A stretch of 64,000 nt of DNA, taken from assembly GCA_020848095.1 (NCBI GenBank), contig JADLAT010000008.1:81825-145824 (forward strand). The letters are read 5' to 3'. Of the stretch, positions 36,171 through 45,310 are shown piece after piece (position 1 is the first letter of the stretch; each line of letters starts with the position of its first letter). The notes below the pieces were generated by a model. That model was not told the DNA's origin. It searched no databases and saw only the letters and a program-made list of their open reading frames with translations. Both the position numbers and the translations under genes were made by a program. The stretch is from Alphaproteobacteria bacterium. GTDB taxonomy: Bacteria; Pseudomonadota; Alphaproteobacteria; Micavibrionales; Micavibrionaceae.

Positions 36171-37463
36171 ATGAAAGTTTTATTGATCGGCTCCGGTGGC
36201 CGCGAACATGCGCTGGCCTGGGCATTATCCACTTCGGAAAAATGCGAAATTCTTTATTGCGCGCCCGGCAATGCCGGTATCGAAGATTGCGCAAAATGCG
36301 TGGATATCGCCGCAGATGATCTGGATTCCCTCACCCGCTTCGCGCAGGAAAAAGCCATTGATCTCGTAATTGTCGGCCCCGAAGCGCCCCTCGTTGCGGG
36401 GCTGGCTGATAAGCTCAAAGCCTTGAACATTGCCGTATTCGGACCGGATGCCAAAGCGGCGCAGCTCGAAGGCTCCAAAGGCTTTATGAAGGATTTATGC
36501 GCCAAATATGACATCCCGACGGCCGCCTACGGACGGTTCGCCGACTTCGATAAAGCCAGAGATTTCATAGAAAAACAGCCCGGCCCCGTGGTGGTCAAGG
36601 CCGATGGTCTAGCCGCCGGCAAGGGCGTGGTCATCTGCAACAACAAGCAAGAGGCCATAGAAGCCGCGCGCGACATGCTCTCCGGCAATGCCTTCGGCTC
36701 CGCCGGGGCGGAAGTGATAATCGAGGAATTTCTGGATGGCGAGGAGCTCAGCTATTTCGCGCTGGCTGACGGTAAAACCCTCCTGCCCCTCAATTCCGCG
36801 CAGGACCATAAACGCGCCTTCGATGGTGATAAAGGGCCAAATACCGGCGGCATGGGGGCCTATTCCCCCGCGCATCTCATGACCCCGGCGCTGGAACAAA
36901 AAATCCTGAGCCGGATTATCGAGCCGACATTAAAAGCCATGGAGCAGGAAAACTGCCCATTCACCGGTGTTTTATTTGCGGGCATCATGGTCGTAAAGGG
37001 CGAGCCGATCCTGCTGGAATACAATACGCGGTTCGGGGATCCGGAATGCCAGACCCTTATGATGCGCCTGCAGGGCGATCTTCTGGAGATCCTCTCCGCC
37101 GCCGCCGATGGCAAATTGAGCCGCATAACCCCCTCCATAGGCTGGAGCGATAAAACCGCCCTCTGCGTGGTCATGGCCGCCAACGGCTATCCCGGCGCCT
37201 ATAAAAAACAAACGCCCATAGACGGGTTGAAGGCGGCAAACGCTCTGGACGATATCAAAATTTTTCACGCCGGCACCGCGCATGGAGAAAACGGGCAATA
37301 TCTCAGCACAGGCGGGCGTGTTCTTGGAATAACCGCTCTGGGGGCAACCGTGGCCGAGGCGCAGAGCAAAGCCTATAATGCAGTGGATCAGATTCATTGG
37401 CCGGAGGGATTTTGCCGCCGCGACATCGGCGGGCGGGCCACGCAGGCCCGCAAAACAGGATAA
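36171..37463 (+). CDS. purD: Phosphoribosylamine-glycine ligase (GAR synthetase)
   Basis: 430 residues, standard length. LLIGSGGREHALAWAL opens the N domain. The ATP-grasp core shows VVVKADGLAAGKGVVIC, IEEFLDGEELSYFAL and LEYNTRFGDPECQTLM. The GPNTGGMGAYSPA loop is intact. It makes glycinamide ribonucleotide, the second step of purine synthesis. It is followed by the convergent tadA gene after 5 bp. Confidence 0.97.
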   Translation: MKVLLIGSGGREHALAWALSTSEKCEILYCAPGNAGIEDCAKCVDIAADDLDSLTRFAQEKAIDLVIVGPEAPLVAGLADKLKALNIAVFGPDAKAAQLEGSKGFMKDLCAKYDIPTAAYGRFADFDKARDFIEKQPGPVVVKADGLAAGKGVVICNNKQEAIEAARDMLSGNAFGSAGAEVIIEEFLDGEELSYFALADGKTLLPLNSAQDHKRAFDGDKGPNTGGMGAYSPAHLMTPALEQKILSRIIEPTLKAMEQENCPFTGVLFAGIMVVKGEPILLEYNTRFGDPECQTLMMRLQGDLLEILSAAADGKLSRITPSIGWSDKTALCVVMAANGYPGAYKKQTPIDGLKAANALDDIKIFHAGTAHGENGQYLSTGGRVLGITALGATVAEAQSKAYNAVDQIHWPEGFCRRDIGGRATQARKTG

Positions 37464-37468
37464 AAATC

Positions 37469-37945
37469 TTACGGATTCACGGCGTTTTTCGTCCGCCGGT
37501 CCTGAAAAAACGATTTTAAAATCGTGCCACATTCTTCCGCCATAATCCCGCTGGAAACCAAAGGGCGATGGTGGCAGGTGGGCTGTTCATAAAATTTTCC
37601 ACCATGCAAAACCCCGCCGCCTTTAGGGTCAGATGCACCAAATATGACCCGGCGCAGACGCGCAAATGATATCGCCGCCGCACATAAAGCGCAGGGTTCC
37701 AGCGTTACATACAGGTCATACTCCGGAATGCGTTGCACCCCTTCGGCGGCGCACACGCTGCGAATACATAAAATTTCCGCATGCGCGGTGGGGTCGTTCA
37801 TCGTAATGGTCCGGTTTCCGTGCCGCGCGGCAATCAAGCCGTCGGCCCGGCGCACCATAACCGCGCCGATGGGAACCTCCCCCAGCGCTGCCGCTGCATT
37901 TGCCTCTTCCAATGCGGCCCGCATATATATAGTCTCATCCACCAT
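37469..37945 (-). CDS. tadA: tRNA adenosine deaminase (TadA-like)
   Basis: 158 residues. The zinc site is complete: HAE in TAHAEILCI and PCALC in TLEPCALCAAAISFARLRRVIF. TadA converts the wobble adenosine of tRNA-Arg(ACG) to inosine. The ATG at 37945 overlaps the divergent rluB ATG by 2 nt. An internal ATG at 37924, giving 151 residues and preceded by GGATGAG about 10 nt upstream, may be the real start. A cytosine/guanine deaminase of the same superfamily is less likely given GEVPIGAVMV. Confidence 0.9.
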   Translation of the reverse strand: MVDETIYMRAALEEANAAAALGEVPIGAVMVRRADGLIAARHGNRTITMNDPTAHAEILCIRSVCAAEGVQRIPEYDLYVTLEPCALCAAAISFARLRRVIFGASDPKGGGVLHGGKFYEQPTCHHRPLVSSGIMAEECGTILKSFFQDRRTKNAVNP

Positions 37946-38693
37946 GACCGCAGAAAATCACAAAGCTGAAAGAATTGCAAAACGAATAGCGCGCGCAGGC
38001 CTGTGTTCCCGGCGTGATGCCGAACGCTGGATAGAGCAGGGCCGCGTCAAACTCAATGGCCAGACCCTGCAAAGCCCGGCCTGTACCGTTACGGCTTCGG
38101 ACCAGATCATTGTTGATGGAAAAATTTTACAGGGCGCGGAAAAAACACGGCTCTTCCTTCATCATAAACCTGCCGGGCTGGTCACCACACATAAAGATGA
38201 GCATGGCCGCGCAACCGTTTTTGATCATCTTCCCCCCAGCCTGCCCCGCCTCATCAGTGTGGGACGGCTCGACCTGAACACCGAAGGCCTGCTCCTGCTC
38301 ACCAATGACGGCGAACTGGCGCGTTATCTGGAATTACCATCAACCGGATGGACGCGGCGCTACCGTGTTCGGGTGATGGGTACAATCGATACGGCGCGGC
38401 TCGAAAACCTGAAAAAGGGCATCACCATAGATGGGGTCAATTACAAGTCAATCGAAGTCACAGTGGATCAGGAGCAAAAAAGCGCAAATACGTGGCTGAC
38501 CGTAACGTTAAAGGAAGGAAAGAACCGGGAAATCCGGCGCGTTATGGAGGCAATGGACCTTCATGTGGGCCGCCTTATTCGTACCGCTTACGGGCCATTC
38601 AATCTCGATTCTCTTGAGCGCGGTACACTGCGCGAAATCAAGGAACAAACCTTGAAGGACCAGATCGCGGGCTATTTCAAAACCAGACCTTAA
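37944..38693 (+). CDS. rluB: Ribosomal large subunit pseudouridine synthase, RsuA/RluB family
   Basis: 249 residues from the ATG at 37944; the frame is open 100 codons further upstream, but that part is antisense to tadA. The N-terminal S4 RNA-binding domain reads RIAKRIARAGLCSRRDAERW. The catalytic core contains SVGRLDLNTEGLLLLTNDGE with the active-site Asp. Further conserved segments are KEGKNREIRRVMEAM and RLIRTAYGPF. It isomerises a uridine in 23S rRNA (RluB type) or another rRNA site. No clear ribosome-binding site precedes the ATG. rsmD follows 15 bp downstream, so the two rRNA modification genes likely form an operon. Confidence 0.9.
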   Translation: MTAENHKAERIAKRIARAGLCSRRDAERWIEQGRVKLNGQTLQSPACTVTASDQIIVDGKILQGAEKTRLFLHHKPAGLVTTHKDEHGRATVFDHLPPSLPRLISVGRLDLNTEGLLLLTNDGELARYLELPSTGWTRRYRVRVMGTIDTARLENLKKGITIDGVNYKSIEVTVDQEQKSANTWLTVTLKEGKNREIRRVMEAMDLHVGRLIRTAYGPFNLDSLERGTLREIKEQTLKDQIAGYFKTRP

Positions 38694-38708
38694 GGGAACC
38701 GTTCAAAA

Positions 38709-39263
38709 ATGCGCATTGTCGCCGGAGAACATCGCGGACGAAAACTGCTGGCGCCGGACGATAAATCCGTCAGGCCCACCTCTGATAAAGTGCGCGGCGC
38801 CATTTTCAACGCGCTGCAATCCCGTATGAATATTCAAAATACCCATGTGATAGATGCCTTTTGCGGCACCGGCGCACTGGGGCTGGAGGCTCTTTCGCGC
38901 GGCGCGGCGCATTGTACCTTTATCGACAGCGATAAAAAGGCGCTCTTACTGGCAAAAACCAATGCGCAAACGCTCGACCTTTTAAAACGCGCCCGTTTCC
39001 TCAATGCCGACATGACCCGCCAGAATCGGATCACTGCACCGCCCTCTCCCTACGAGCTTGTTTTTCTGGACCCACCGTATCGAAAATCTCTCATAGAGCC
39101 TGCTTTATATGGTCTTGTGCAAAATAACCATATAGCCGAAAATGCCTGGGTTGTGATTGAATCGGAAAAGGAACATGACCTTGTTCTATCCGGCGCATTT
39201 ACGGTTCAAAATCAAAAAATATATGGTGATACGAAAATAACCCTGCTGCGCCACACACCATAA
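38709..39263 (+). CDS. rsmD: 16S rRNA (guanine966-N2)-methyltransferase
   Basis: 184 residues. RIVAGEHRGRKLLAPDD is the typical start, followed by RPTSDKVRGAIFNAL, SAM motif DAFCGTGALGLEALSRGA and the catalytic LDPPYRK. RsmD methylates G966 of 16S rRNA during 30S assembly. It follows the pseudouridine synthase by 15 bp. Confidence 0.95.
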   Translation: MRIVAGEHRGRKLLAPDDKSVRPTSDKVRGAIFNALQSRMNIQNTHVIDAFCGTGALGLEALSRGAAHCTFIDSDKKALLLAKTNAQTLDLLKRARFLNADMTRQNRITAPPSPYELVFLDPPYRKSLIEPALYGLVQNNHIAENAWVVIESEKEHDLVLSGAFTVQNQKIYGDTKITLLRHTP

Positions 39264-39292
39264 CAAGCCCTCACCCCATAAACCTAAATATC

Positions 39293-39327
39293 TTGATTTC
39301 CAAACCGCATACAGCAAGAATAAAATC
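39293..39327 (+). promoter_or_regulatory. Promoter for a probable leaderless transcript
   Basis: TTGATT (39293-39298) and AAGAAT (39316-39321) are separated by 17 bp. The -10 ends exactly 6 nt before the ATG at 39328, so transcription would start at the start codon. No Shine-Dalgarno sequence is present. Confidence 0.55.
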
Positions 39328-39531
39328 ATGATCTACGCAATAGGTGTACTCGGATTCATTGGCGGATTTGCCGCCGGGCAGATGTTACTGTATTTCCTGC
39401 TGCGGCATAAAAGCAGGGAAGACCTCCTGACCGACCGCCATCTGAAATTAAAATATGGTTTGCTGAACTGGGGCTTTGCTGTGCTGGGCTGCTACGCTTT
39501 CATGGAAATATATCAAAAGTACTTCGGGTAA
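39328..39531 (+). CDS. Small membrane protein of unknown function
   Basis: 67 residues with two hydrophobic segments: AIGVLGFIGGFAAGQMLLYFLL near the N-terminus and LLNWGFAVLGCYAFMEI near the C-terminus, joined by a charged loop (RHKSREDLLTDRHLKLKYG). It is likely an inner-membrane hairpin protein. No family recognised. It has a good promoter with TSS predicted at the ATG and no ribosome-binding site. The coding assignment rests on the promoter, membrane pattern and lack of any other gene here. Confidence 0.6.
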   Translation: MIYAIGVLGFIGGFAAGQMLLYFLLRHKSREDLLTDRHLKLKYGLLNWGFAVLGCYAFMEIYQKYFG

Positions 39532-39643
39532 AATATACGCAGCGCCCCTTGAGAAAGCATGAAAGCGGCCTATACTTGCTAGACATTGACCACCCATAAA
39601 ATACAAAAAAGTTTAAACAATTGACCTTATCAAGGAGATATAA

Positions 39644-40252
39644 ATGCGCAGAATTTTAATGACAGGTGCGCTTTGCGCCCTCATGTTCACACCCTCTCTG
39701 GCCCATGCCCAGATTGAAAACTACACCTTCGATAAGGAACATACGCAAATCTTCTTTACCGTAAACCATCTCGGTTTTTCGAATTCAACCGGCAGCTTTC
39801 AAACCTTTGACGGCGGCTTTACGTTTGACCGGGGCGAGCCACAAAAATCAAAAGTCGAACTCACCATCCCCACCGACAGTCTGGAAATGAACGACGACAA
39901 ATGGAATGAACACCTCAAGGGCAAAGATTTTTTTAATGTCACCGCCTTTCCGACCATGACCTTCAAAAGCACAAAAATTGATGTGACCGGTGAGAACACC
40001 GCCAACATCACGGGCGATCTCACTTTGCTGGGCGTGACTCATCCCGTAACCCTGGCCGCCACCTTGAACAAGGCGGACAAACATCCTTTTGGTGATAAAT
40101 ACATGGCCGGTTTTTCCGCCACCGCCAGCCTCAAACGCTCTGAATTCGGCATGGATTACGGTCTGCCGATGGTGGGGGATGATGTCAAAATCCATATCGA
40201 GGTCGAAGGCATCCGCGAGGATACCGGCAATGCCGGAACGGCGAACAAATAA
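39644..40252 (+). CDS. yceI: YceI-family periplasmic lipid-binding protein
   Basis: 202 residues. The signal peptide (ILMTGALCALMFTPSLAHA) is followed by the YceI lipocalin-like barrel: NYTFDKEHTQIFFTVNHLGFSNSTG, FNVTAFPTMTFKST, GDLTLLGVTHPVTL and the closing GLPMVGDDVKIHIEVEG. YceI proteins bind isoprenoid chains such as octaprenyl phosphate or ubiquinone-like lipids. AAGGAG lies 7 nt before the ATG. The downstream cytochrome b561-YceI fusion gene overlaps its end by 23 nt from the proposed start, so the two are co-expressed. Confidence 0.93.
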   Translation: MRRILMTGALCALMFTPSLAHAQIENYTFDKEHTQIFFTVNHLGFSNSTGSFQTFDGGFTFDRGEPQKSKVELTIPTDSLEMNDDKWNEHLKGKDFFNVTAFPTMTFKSTKIDVTGENTANITGDLTLLGVTHPVTLAATLNKADKHPFGDKYMAGFSATASLKRSEFGMDYGLPMVGDDVKIHIEVEGIREDTGNAGTANK

Positions 40253-41504
40253 AAGAGCAGAACAGATTTTGAAGACAAAAAACAAATACGACGCCGTCTC
40301 CAGATTTTTTCACTGGACGACGGCGCTTTTTATATTTGCCTTACTTATTGTCGGGCTTCTCATGACCGATATGGCCGTTTCCCAGACCAAAATCCAGATT
40401 TACGGCCTGCATAAATCTCTGGGCCTCACCGTTTTGGGTCTGGGGGTCATGCGCCTGCTCTGGCGAATCGGGGTCCCCGCGCCAAAATCTCTGGACACGC
40501 ATGCGCGGTATGAACGCCTTTTGGCAAAAACGATACATATCGTTTTTTATATCTCCATCATCTGTATGCCTCTATCCGGCTGGTTTATGTCCTCAGCGGG
40601 CGAATACCCGAGCACTTTTTTTGGCCTGTTCGCAATACCCAGAATCATTCCAAAAGATCCGGCTCTTTTTAGCTTTTTTCGGGAGGTTCATGAGCTTTTC
40701 GCCTATACGCTGATCGGCTCCATAATCTTGCATGTTACAGGCGCGCTAAAACATCACCTCATTGACCGCGACAAAACCCTGCAACGCATGGGCGCGTCCC
40801 TGCCGATCGCGCTGATCGGGCTGGCCCTTTGGGCGGGCATCATTGGCATCCTCATTACAGGACAGTTCCAGCCGGAACAACCGACCCAAACCCCCACAGC
40901 CTCTTCCCCGTTTGTTTTTGCGCCGACACCCTTAACCACCGGAGAGGCCGCCCACCCGACAGAGCTCGCACAGAAACAAACGCAGGAACCGGCGCAAAAA
41001 TGGTTCATTGACCCGATAAAAAGCAGCATTGCTTTTCAGTTCGCCCAAAGTGGACAGCCCGTAAACGGCTATTTTGAGAGCTGGAACGGCAGCATCAAAT
41101 TCGATCCGGAAAACCCGCAAACCGGCGCAGTATCGATCCACATAAATGCAAACAGCATAAAAACCGGCAGCGATGATCGCGACCAGCAGGCGCGCGGCGC
41201 GGACTGGTTTGCCGTCACCGAACATCCGGCGATCTCTTTTCAAAGCAACTCTTTCAAGGCGCTGGGACCGCAACGCTTTGAAGTTTCAGGTTTCCTGAGC
41301 CTGCGCGGCCTGCGCCAGCCCGTTTCCTTCCCCTTTGACCTTGAAATCACTCAGGACAAATCTGGCCAGAAAACCGCCATCATGAGCGGCACGCTAACCT
41401 TAAGCCGCCTGAGCTTCGGCATCGGACAGGGAATCTGGCAGGAAACAAAAACCATCAGCGATGACGTGGAAATCCGGCTAAAAGTCACCGCAAACACACG
41501 ATAA
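40230..41504 (+). CDS. Cytochrome b561 fused to a YceI domain
   Basis: 424 residues from the ATG at 40230, which has GAGG 9 nt upstream and lies inside yceI. A TTG at 40269 would give a start (KTKNKYDAVSRFFHW) that matches the b561 family edge, so either is possible. The N-terminal half is a four-helix di-haem cytochrome b561: FFHWTTALFIFALLIVG, HKSLGLTVLGLGVMRLLWR, HIVFYISIICMPLSGWFM and REVHELFAYTLIGSIILHVTGALKHH carry the haem histidines. A membrane helix near WAGIIGILIT and a Pro/Thr linker lead to a periplasmic YceI barrel (WFIDPIKSSIAFQFAQSG to DDVEIRLKV). In E. coli the neighbours yceJ (b561) and yceI are separate genes; here they are fused, suggesting direct electron exchange with a YceI-bound quinone-like lipid. 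Confidence 0.9.
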   Translation: MPERRTNKRAEQILKTKNKYDAVSRFFHWTTALFIFALLIVGLLMTDMAVSQTKIQIYGLHKSLGLTVLGLGVMRLLWRIGVPAPKSLDTHARYERLLAKTIHIVFYISIICMPLSGWFMSSAGEYPSTFFGLFAIPRIIPKDPALFSFFREVHELFAYTLIGSIILHVTGALKHHLIDRDKTLQRMGASLPIALIGLALWAGIIGILITGQFQPEQPTQTPTASSPFVFAPTPLTTGEAAHPTELAQKQTQEPAQKWFIDPIKSSIAFQFAQSGQPVNGYFESWNGSIKFDPENPQTGAVSIHINANSIKTGSDDRDQQARGADWFAVTEHPAISFQSNSFKALGPQRFEVSGFLSLRGLRQPVSFPFDLEITQDKSGQKTAIMSGTLTLSRLSFGIGQGIWQETKTISDDVEIRLKVTANTR

Positions 41505-41562
41505 GTATAAAAGGGCGAATTGGCGATTGCCAGAGCTGGAAAATTCGGGCTAATGTATTCTT

Positions 41563-42231
41563 ATGAGAACTTTATTTCATTTGTGGCTTCATCCTTTTTC
41601 CCGCAAAGTTCGAATTGTGCTGGCGGAAAAAAATCTTGATTTTGAGCTCCAGGTCGAAAAAATATGGGAACGCCGGATGGAGTTCCTGGCGTTAAACCCT
41701 GCGGGCGACGTCCCCGTTTTAATCGAGGAAGACGGCACAACCCTCGCAAACTCACAGGTCATCTGCGAATATCTTGAAGAAGTCTACCCGCAGATCAATC
41801 TTCTGGGCGAAGACCCGGTACAACGCTCTGAAACGCGCAGACTGGTCAGCTGGTTTGACGTAAAATTCAACCGCGAAGTCACCGACAACATCGTCGGCGA
41901 AAAACTCATGAAAAGCTTTTTAAAGATGGGGGAACCGCACGGCCCCTCTGTAAGAGCCGGACACGCCAATATTCATTACCATCTTGATTATATCGGCTTT
42001 TTAACCGAAAAACGGACATGGCTCGCGGGAAATGCTTTTTCTCTGGCCGATATTACCGCCGCCGCACATCTCTCCGCTGTCGATTACACCGGCGATGTCC
42101 CGTGGGAGGAGCATAAATCCGCACTCGAATGGTACAATAAAGTTAAAAACCGTCAGAGCTTCAAACCCCTGCTGGAGGAACGCATTCCCGGCTTTTCTCC
42201 CGCCGGGCAATTGGAAGATGTCGGCACCTGA
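41563..42231 (+). CDS. Glutathione S-transferase family protein
   Basis: 222 residues. The N-terminal thioredoxin-like domain (TLFHLWLHPFSRKVRIVLAEK, with a Ser as the likely catalytic residue, then NPAGDVPVLIEEDG and SQVICEYLEEVYP for glutathione binding) is followed by the all-helical C-terminal domain with LAGNAFSLADITAAAHLS. It is cytosolic, with detoxification or other glutathione-dependent activity; substrate not predictable. TTGCCA at 41527 and TAATGT at 41551 could form a promoter whose -10 ends 6 nt before the ATG; no ribosome-binding site is seen. Confidence 0.88.
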   Translation: MRTLFHLWLHPFSRKVRIVLAEKNLDFELQVEKIWERRMEFLALNPAGDVPVLIEEDGTTLANSQVICEYLEEVYPQINLLGEDPVQRSETRRLVSWFDVKFNREVTDNIVGEKLMKSFLKMGEPHGPSVRAGHANIHYHLDYIGFLTEKRTWLAGNAFSLADITAAAHLSAVDYTGDVPWEEHKSALEWYNKVKNRQSFKPLLEERIPGFSPAGQLEDVGT

Positions 42232-42281
42232 AATCCCTCAACCAAGCAACAATAATAAATTTAGGGTCTTTTTTATAAAAA

Positions 42282-43199
42282 ATGAGTAACAAAAAGCTTT
42301 TCTGTTTTGGCTATGGCTACACCTGCGACTATCTCGGTCACGAGTTAACGCAGCGTGGTGATTGGCTTATCAGCGGCACCACCAGAGATACAGACAAACG
42401 AAAAGCCCTAAAAGAACGTGCAATTAAGGCCTATATCTTTGATGCCACCGCGCCGCTGGCGGACCCGGCCTCTATTCTGGAGGGCACGACGCATCTCCTG
42501 ATCTCAACCCCGCCCGGCGATGACGGCGACCCGGTATTCGAGGCCCATGCCGCCGATATCTTAAGAATAAAATCCCTGCAATGGGTTGGCTATCTTTCCA
42601 CCACCGGCGTTTATGGCGACCGCGACGGGGAATGGGTCGATGAAACGGCTGAAATCCGCCCCACCACCAAACGCGGTTCCCGCCGGGCGCGGGCGGAAGA
42701 GCAATGGCTCTCCCTCCTGCATTCTCATGGCTTGCCGGTACATATCTTTCGTCTGGCCGGTATTTACGGGCCGGGCCGTAGCGCTCTGGATTCCATCCGC
42801 GCCGGTGTTGCCCGCCGTATTGATAAACCCGGCCACGCCTTCAGCCGCATTCATGTTGAGGACATCGTGCAGGTCCTTTGCGCCTCCATGGACCGTCCCA
42901 ACCCGGGCGCTGCCTATAATATCTCCGATGATCTCGCCGCCCCCAGCCACGAAGTCATTAAATACGCCTGTGAACTTCTAAAGCGACCCATTCCAAAACT
43001 TGTCCCCTTTGAACAGGTCGATATGTCCCCCATGGTTTTAAGTTTCTATGGCGACAACAAAAGAATCCACAATGAGCGAATTAAAAGCGAACTGGGCGTA
43101 GAGCTGAAATACAAAAATTATCGCGCCGGGCTGGAAGCCTGCCTCGCCGCCGAACAATACGCAATATCCTTGTTCAAGACCAAAAACCGTCTGTTTTAA
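42282..43199 (+). CDS. NAD(P)-dependent epimerase/dehydratase-like (YeeZ-type SDR)
   Basis: 305 residues. An atypical Rossmann start (LFCFGYGYTCDYLGHEL) is followed by HLLISTPPGDDGDP, YLSTTGVYGDRDGEWVDE and FRLAGIYGPGRSALDSI, and then RIHVEDIVQVLCASM. This pattern fits the extended-SDR group containing YeeZ. The catalytic YxxxK is not clear after STTGVYG, so activity is uncertain. Its stop overlaps the stop of the convergent histidine kinase gene by 4 nt. Confidence 0.8.
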   Translation: MSNKKLFCFGYGYTCDYLGHELTQRGDWLISGTTRDTDKRKALKERAIKAYIFDATAPLADPASILEGTTHLLISTPPGDDGDPVFEAHAADILRIKSLQWVGYLSTTGVYGDRDGEWVDETAEIRPTTKRGSRRARAEEQWLSLLHSHGLPVHIFRLAGIYGPGRSALDSIRAGVARRIDKPGHAFSRIHVEDIVQVLCASMDRPNPGAAYNISDDLAAPSHEVIKYACELLKRPIPKLVPFEQVDMSPMVLSFYGDNKRIHNERIKSELGVELKYKNYRAGLEACLAAEQYAISLFKTKNRLF

Positions 43200-45166
43200 G
43201 CCTCTTTAGGCACCATTCCCTGCGCAATACACGGCAAGCGGACGATGACGGTGGTTCCAACACGCAAGGTCGATTCGATAATCAAATTACCACCATGCAT
43301 CTCAACCAGCTCCTTGGTAATCGCCAGCCCCAGGCCTGAGCCTTCATGATTGCGGGCATAGGAGGAGGAAACCTGCTCAAACGGTTTTGTAATGGTGTTG
43401 AGTTTTCCGGCGGGAATGCCAATGCCGTTATCAATGATCTTGATAGAAATACGCTCGCCGCGCTCTCTTTTGCACTGCAGGCTCACCTGCCCGCCTTCAT
43501 TGGTAAATTTAACCGCATTCGAGAGCAAATTCAGCAAAATCTGAAGCACCGCACGGCGATCGGCCACAATTTTAAAATCCTCATCCAGATCCTGATCAAT
43601 GGAGACTCTAACCCCCGCATCCCGCGCCCGGCCCTCAATCATATGGACAGCCAGTTTTATAACTTTCCCGACCTGTAGCTCTTCCAGATCCAGAACATAT
43701 TTCCCGGCTTCAATTTTCGACATGTCCAGAATATCGCTGATAAGATCCAGCAAATGCTCACCGCTCTCCCGGATGCCGCCAACATAATCCAGATATTTCT
43801 CCGTCCCGATCGGCCCCAAAAGCTGCCGCTCAATCATTTCGGAAAAGCCGATAATCGCATTCAACGGCGTGCGCAGCTCATGACTCATATTGGCCAGAAA
43901 CTGCGTTTTTGCGGCATAGGCCCGCTCGGAAGCGTCCTTGGCCTCGCGAAGCTGGCGCTCATAAATCATCCGCTCGGTCATATCTTGCATAATGCCGTAA
44001 AGCGCATACACCTCGCCCAGCGCATCACGGGCACAGCGCCCTTCACAACGAATATAGCGCAGCTCCCCATCGGGTCGCCGCACCCGAAATTCCATGTCGT
44101 AGTCATTTTCCTCGATCAACGCGCGCTGAAAAGCCTGATTAACGCGCGCAATATCGTCCCGATGCACCATCTTGTTCATCGTGTCCAAACCCGGTGCAAA
44201 TTCTTCAGGGTCCACGCCGAAAATGCGGAAAATCTCCTGCGACCATTCCATCTCCGGATAACCGATGGTCCAGTTCCAATGCCCCATACGGCCAATGCTC
44301 TCGGCGGCGCTCAACTGGCGCTCCCGATGCTCAAGCGCTTCTTGCTGGCTCTTAAGGGCGCTCACATCCCGGCCAGAGCAATAAAGCTTGCCCTCTGCGC
44401 TTTCCAGACTCCATTCCGTCCAGCAAACACGGCCATCCTTCCCGACAATCCGGGCTTCAAAATCTTCCACATCAAAGGCCGGCTCGCCGATAGCCCGCAA
44501 CACGGCCAGAACACGGGGGCGATCCAGCGCATCAAACATATCGGCAAAACCCATGCCTGCCAGCTCTTCCGGGCTATAACCTGAAAGAGCGCAAAAAACC
44601 TCATTCACATGCAAAACCCGGCCACACGCACTGGTAATAATAACCGCCTGACGCGACAGGCCCAATAAACGCTTGAAATCCTCGCTCGTAAAATCCCCGG
44701 GGGCCAACGGCTGTAGAGGCACCTGACGCATGTCCTCTACCGGTTCGGACAGCTTTTGAAGCGGCGGAATCTCGGCAACAAACGCCGTCAGGATCGTCCG
44801 GGAAATCTCCGGGTTTTCGCCATTTTCAAACCCGACCAGATAGCGCCGGTCATCCGGGGTCTGCAGCCAGTCAAACTGAAACTCCAAGGCTTCGGAATTA
44901 CCATTAATAAAAACTCTGTGCGGCCCGGCATGGATGGCGGCAATATCCATGTCCTGATTTGTAAATTCAGAAAAACGGATCAAAGCCTCGGCGGGCATAT
45001 TTTGAATCACATCAAGACTTTTATGCGATAAATCACAAAACGCCGGGCTAGCGTAAGCAATGCGCCCGTCTTCGGCAATAGCAATACGCGCAACCGCGCC
45101 CTCAGCGCCGGATGCACCAGGAGATTTACCACTAACTTTCGGCAGCGTGTTGGCTTTAGAGGACAT
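43196..45166 (-). CDS. Cytosolic PAS-domain sensor histidine kinase
   Basis: 656 residues with no membrane segment. Three PAS domains (about 20-120, 165-285 and 295-405; the third with a PAC segment) precede HisKA with an intact H box (FLANMSHELRTPLNAIIGF) and HATPase with N box (LLNLLSNAVKFT), G1 (DNGIGIP) and G2 (GSGLGLAIT). The HisKA sequence through DLISDILDMSKIEAGK is of the PleC/DivJ type, closely like the DivL-like protein at the start of the window but with the histidine retained. Candidate partner: DivK-like single-domain regulators. No response regulator lies next to it. Confidence 0.92.
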   Translation of the reverse strand: MSSKANTLPKVSGKSPGASGAEGAVARIAIAEDGRIAYASPAFCDLSHKSLDVIQNMPAEALIRFSEFTNQDMDIAAIHAGPHRVFINGNSEALEFQFDWLQTPDDRRYLVGFENGENPEISRTILTAFVAEIPPLQKLSEPVEDMRQVPLQPLAPGDFTSEDFKRLLGLSRQAVIITSACGRVLHVNEVFCALSGYSPEELAGMGFADMFDALDRPRVLAVLRAIGEPAFDVEDFEARIVGKDGRVCWTEWSLESAEGKLYCSGRDVSALKSQQEALEHRERQLSAAESIGRMGHWNWTIGYPEMEWSQEIFRIFGVDPEEFAPGLDTMNKMVHRDDIARVNQAFQRALIEENDYDMEFRVRRPDGELRYIRCEGRCARDALGEVYALYGIMQDMTERMIYERQLREAKDASERAYAAKTQFLANMSHELRTPLNAIIGFSEMIERQLLGPIGTEKYLDYVGGIRESGEHLLDLISDILDMSKIEAGKYVLDLEELQVGKVIKLAVHMIEGRARDAGVRVSIDQDLDEDFKIVADRRAVLQILLNLLSNAVKFTNEGGQVSLQCKRERGERISIKIIDNGIGIPAGKLNTITKPFEQVSSSYARNHEGSGLGLAITKELVEMHGGNLIIESTLRVGTTVIVRLPCIAQGMVPKEA

Positions 45167-45310
45167 AAATCAAATAAAAACATATAAGGAAATTAAAGAT
45201 ACGAAACGTACCTTAATAAGGTAATACAAATACCCTGATCTGACAAGCGCCAGTCCTTTAGTTTCACGGATGCCGCCTTGCACGGAAGCAAGCACCCGGA
45301 GCCGATCGTT

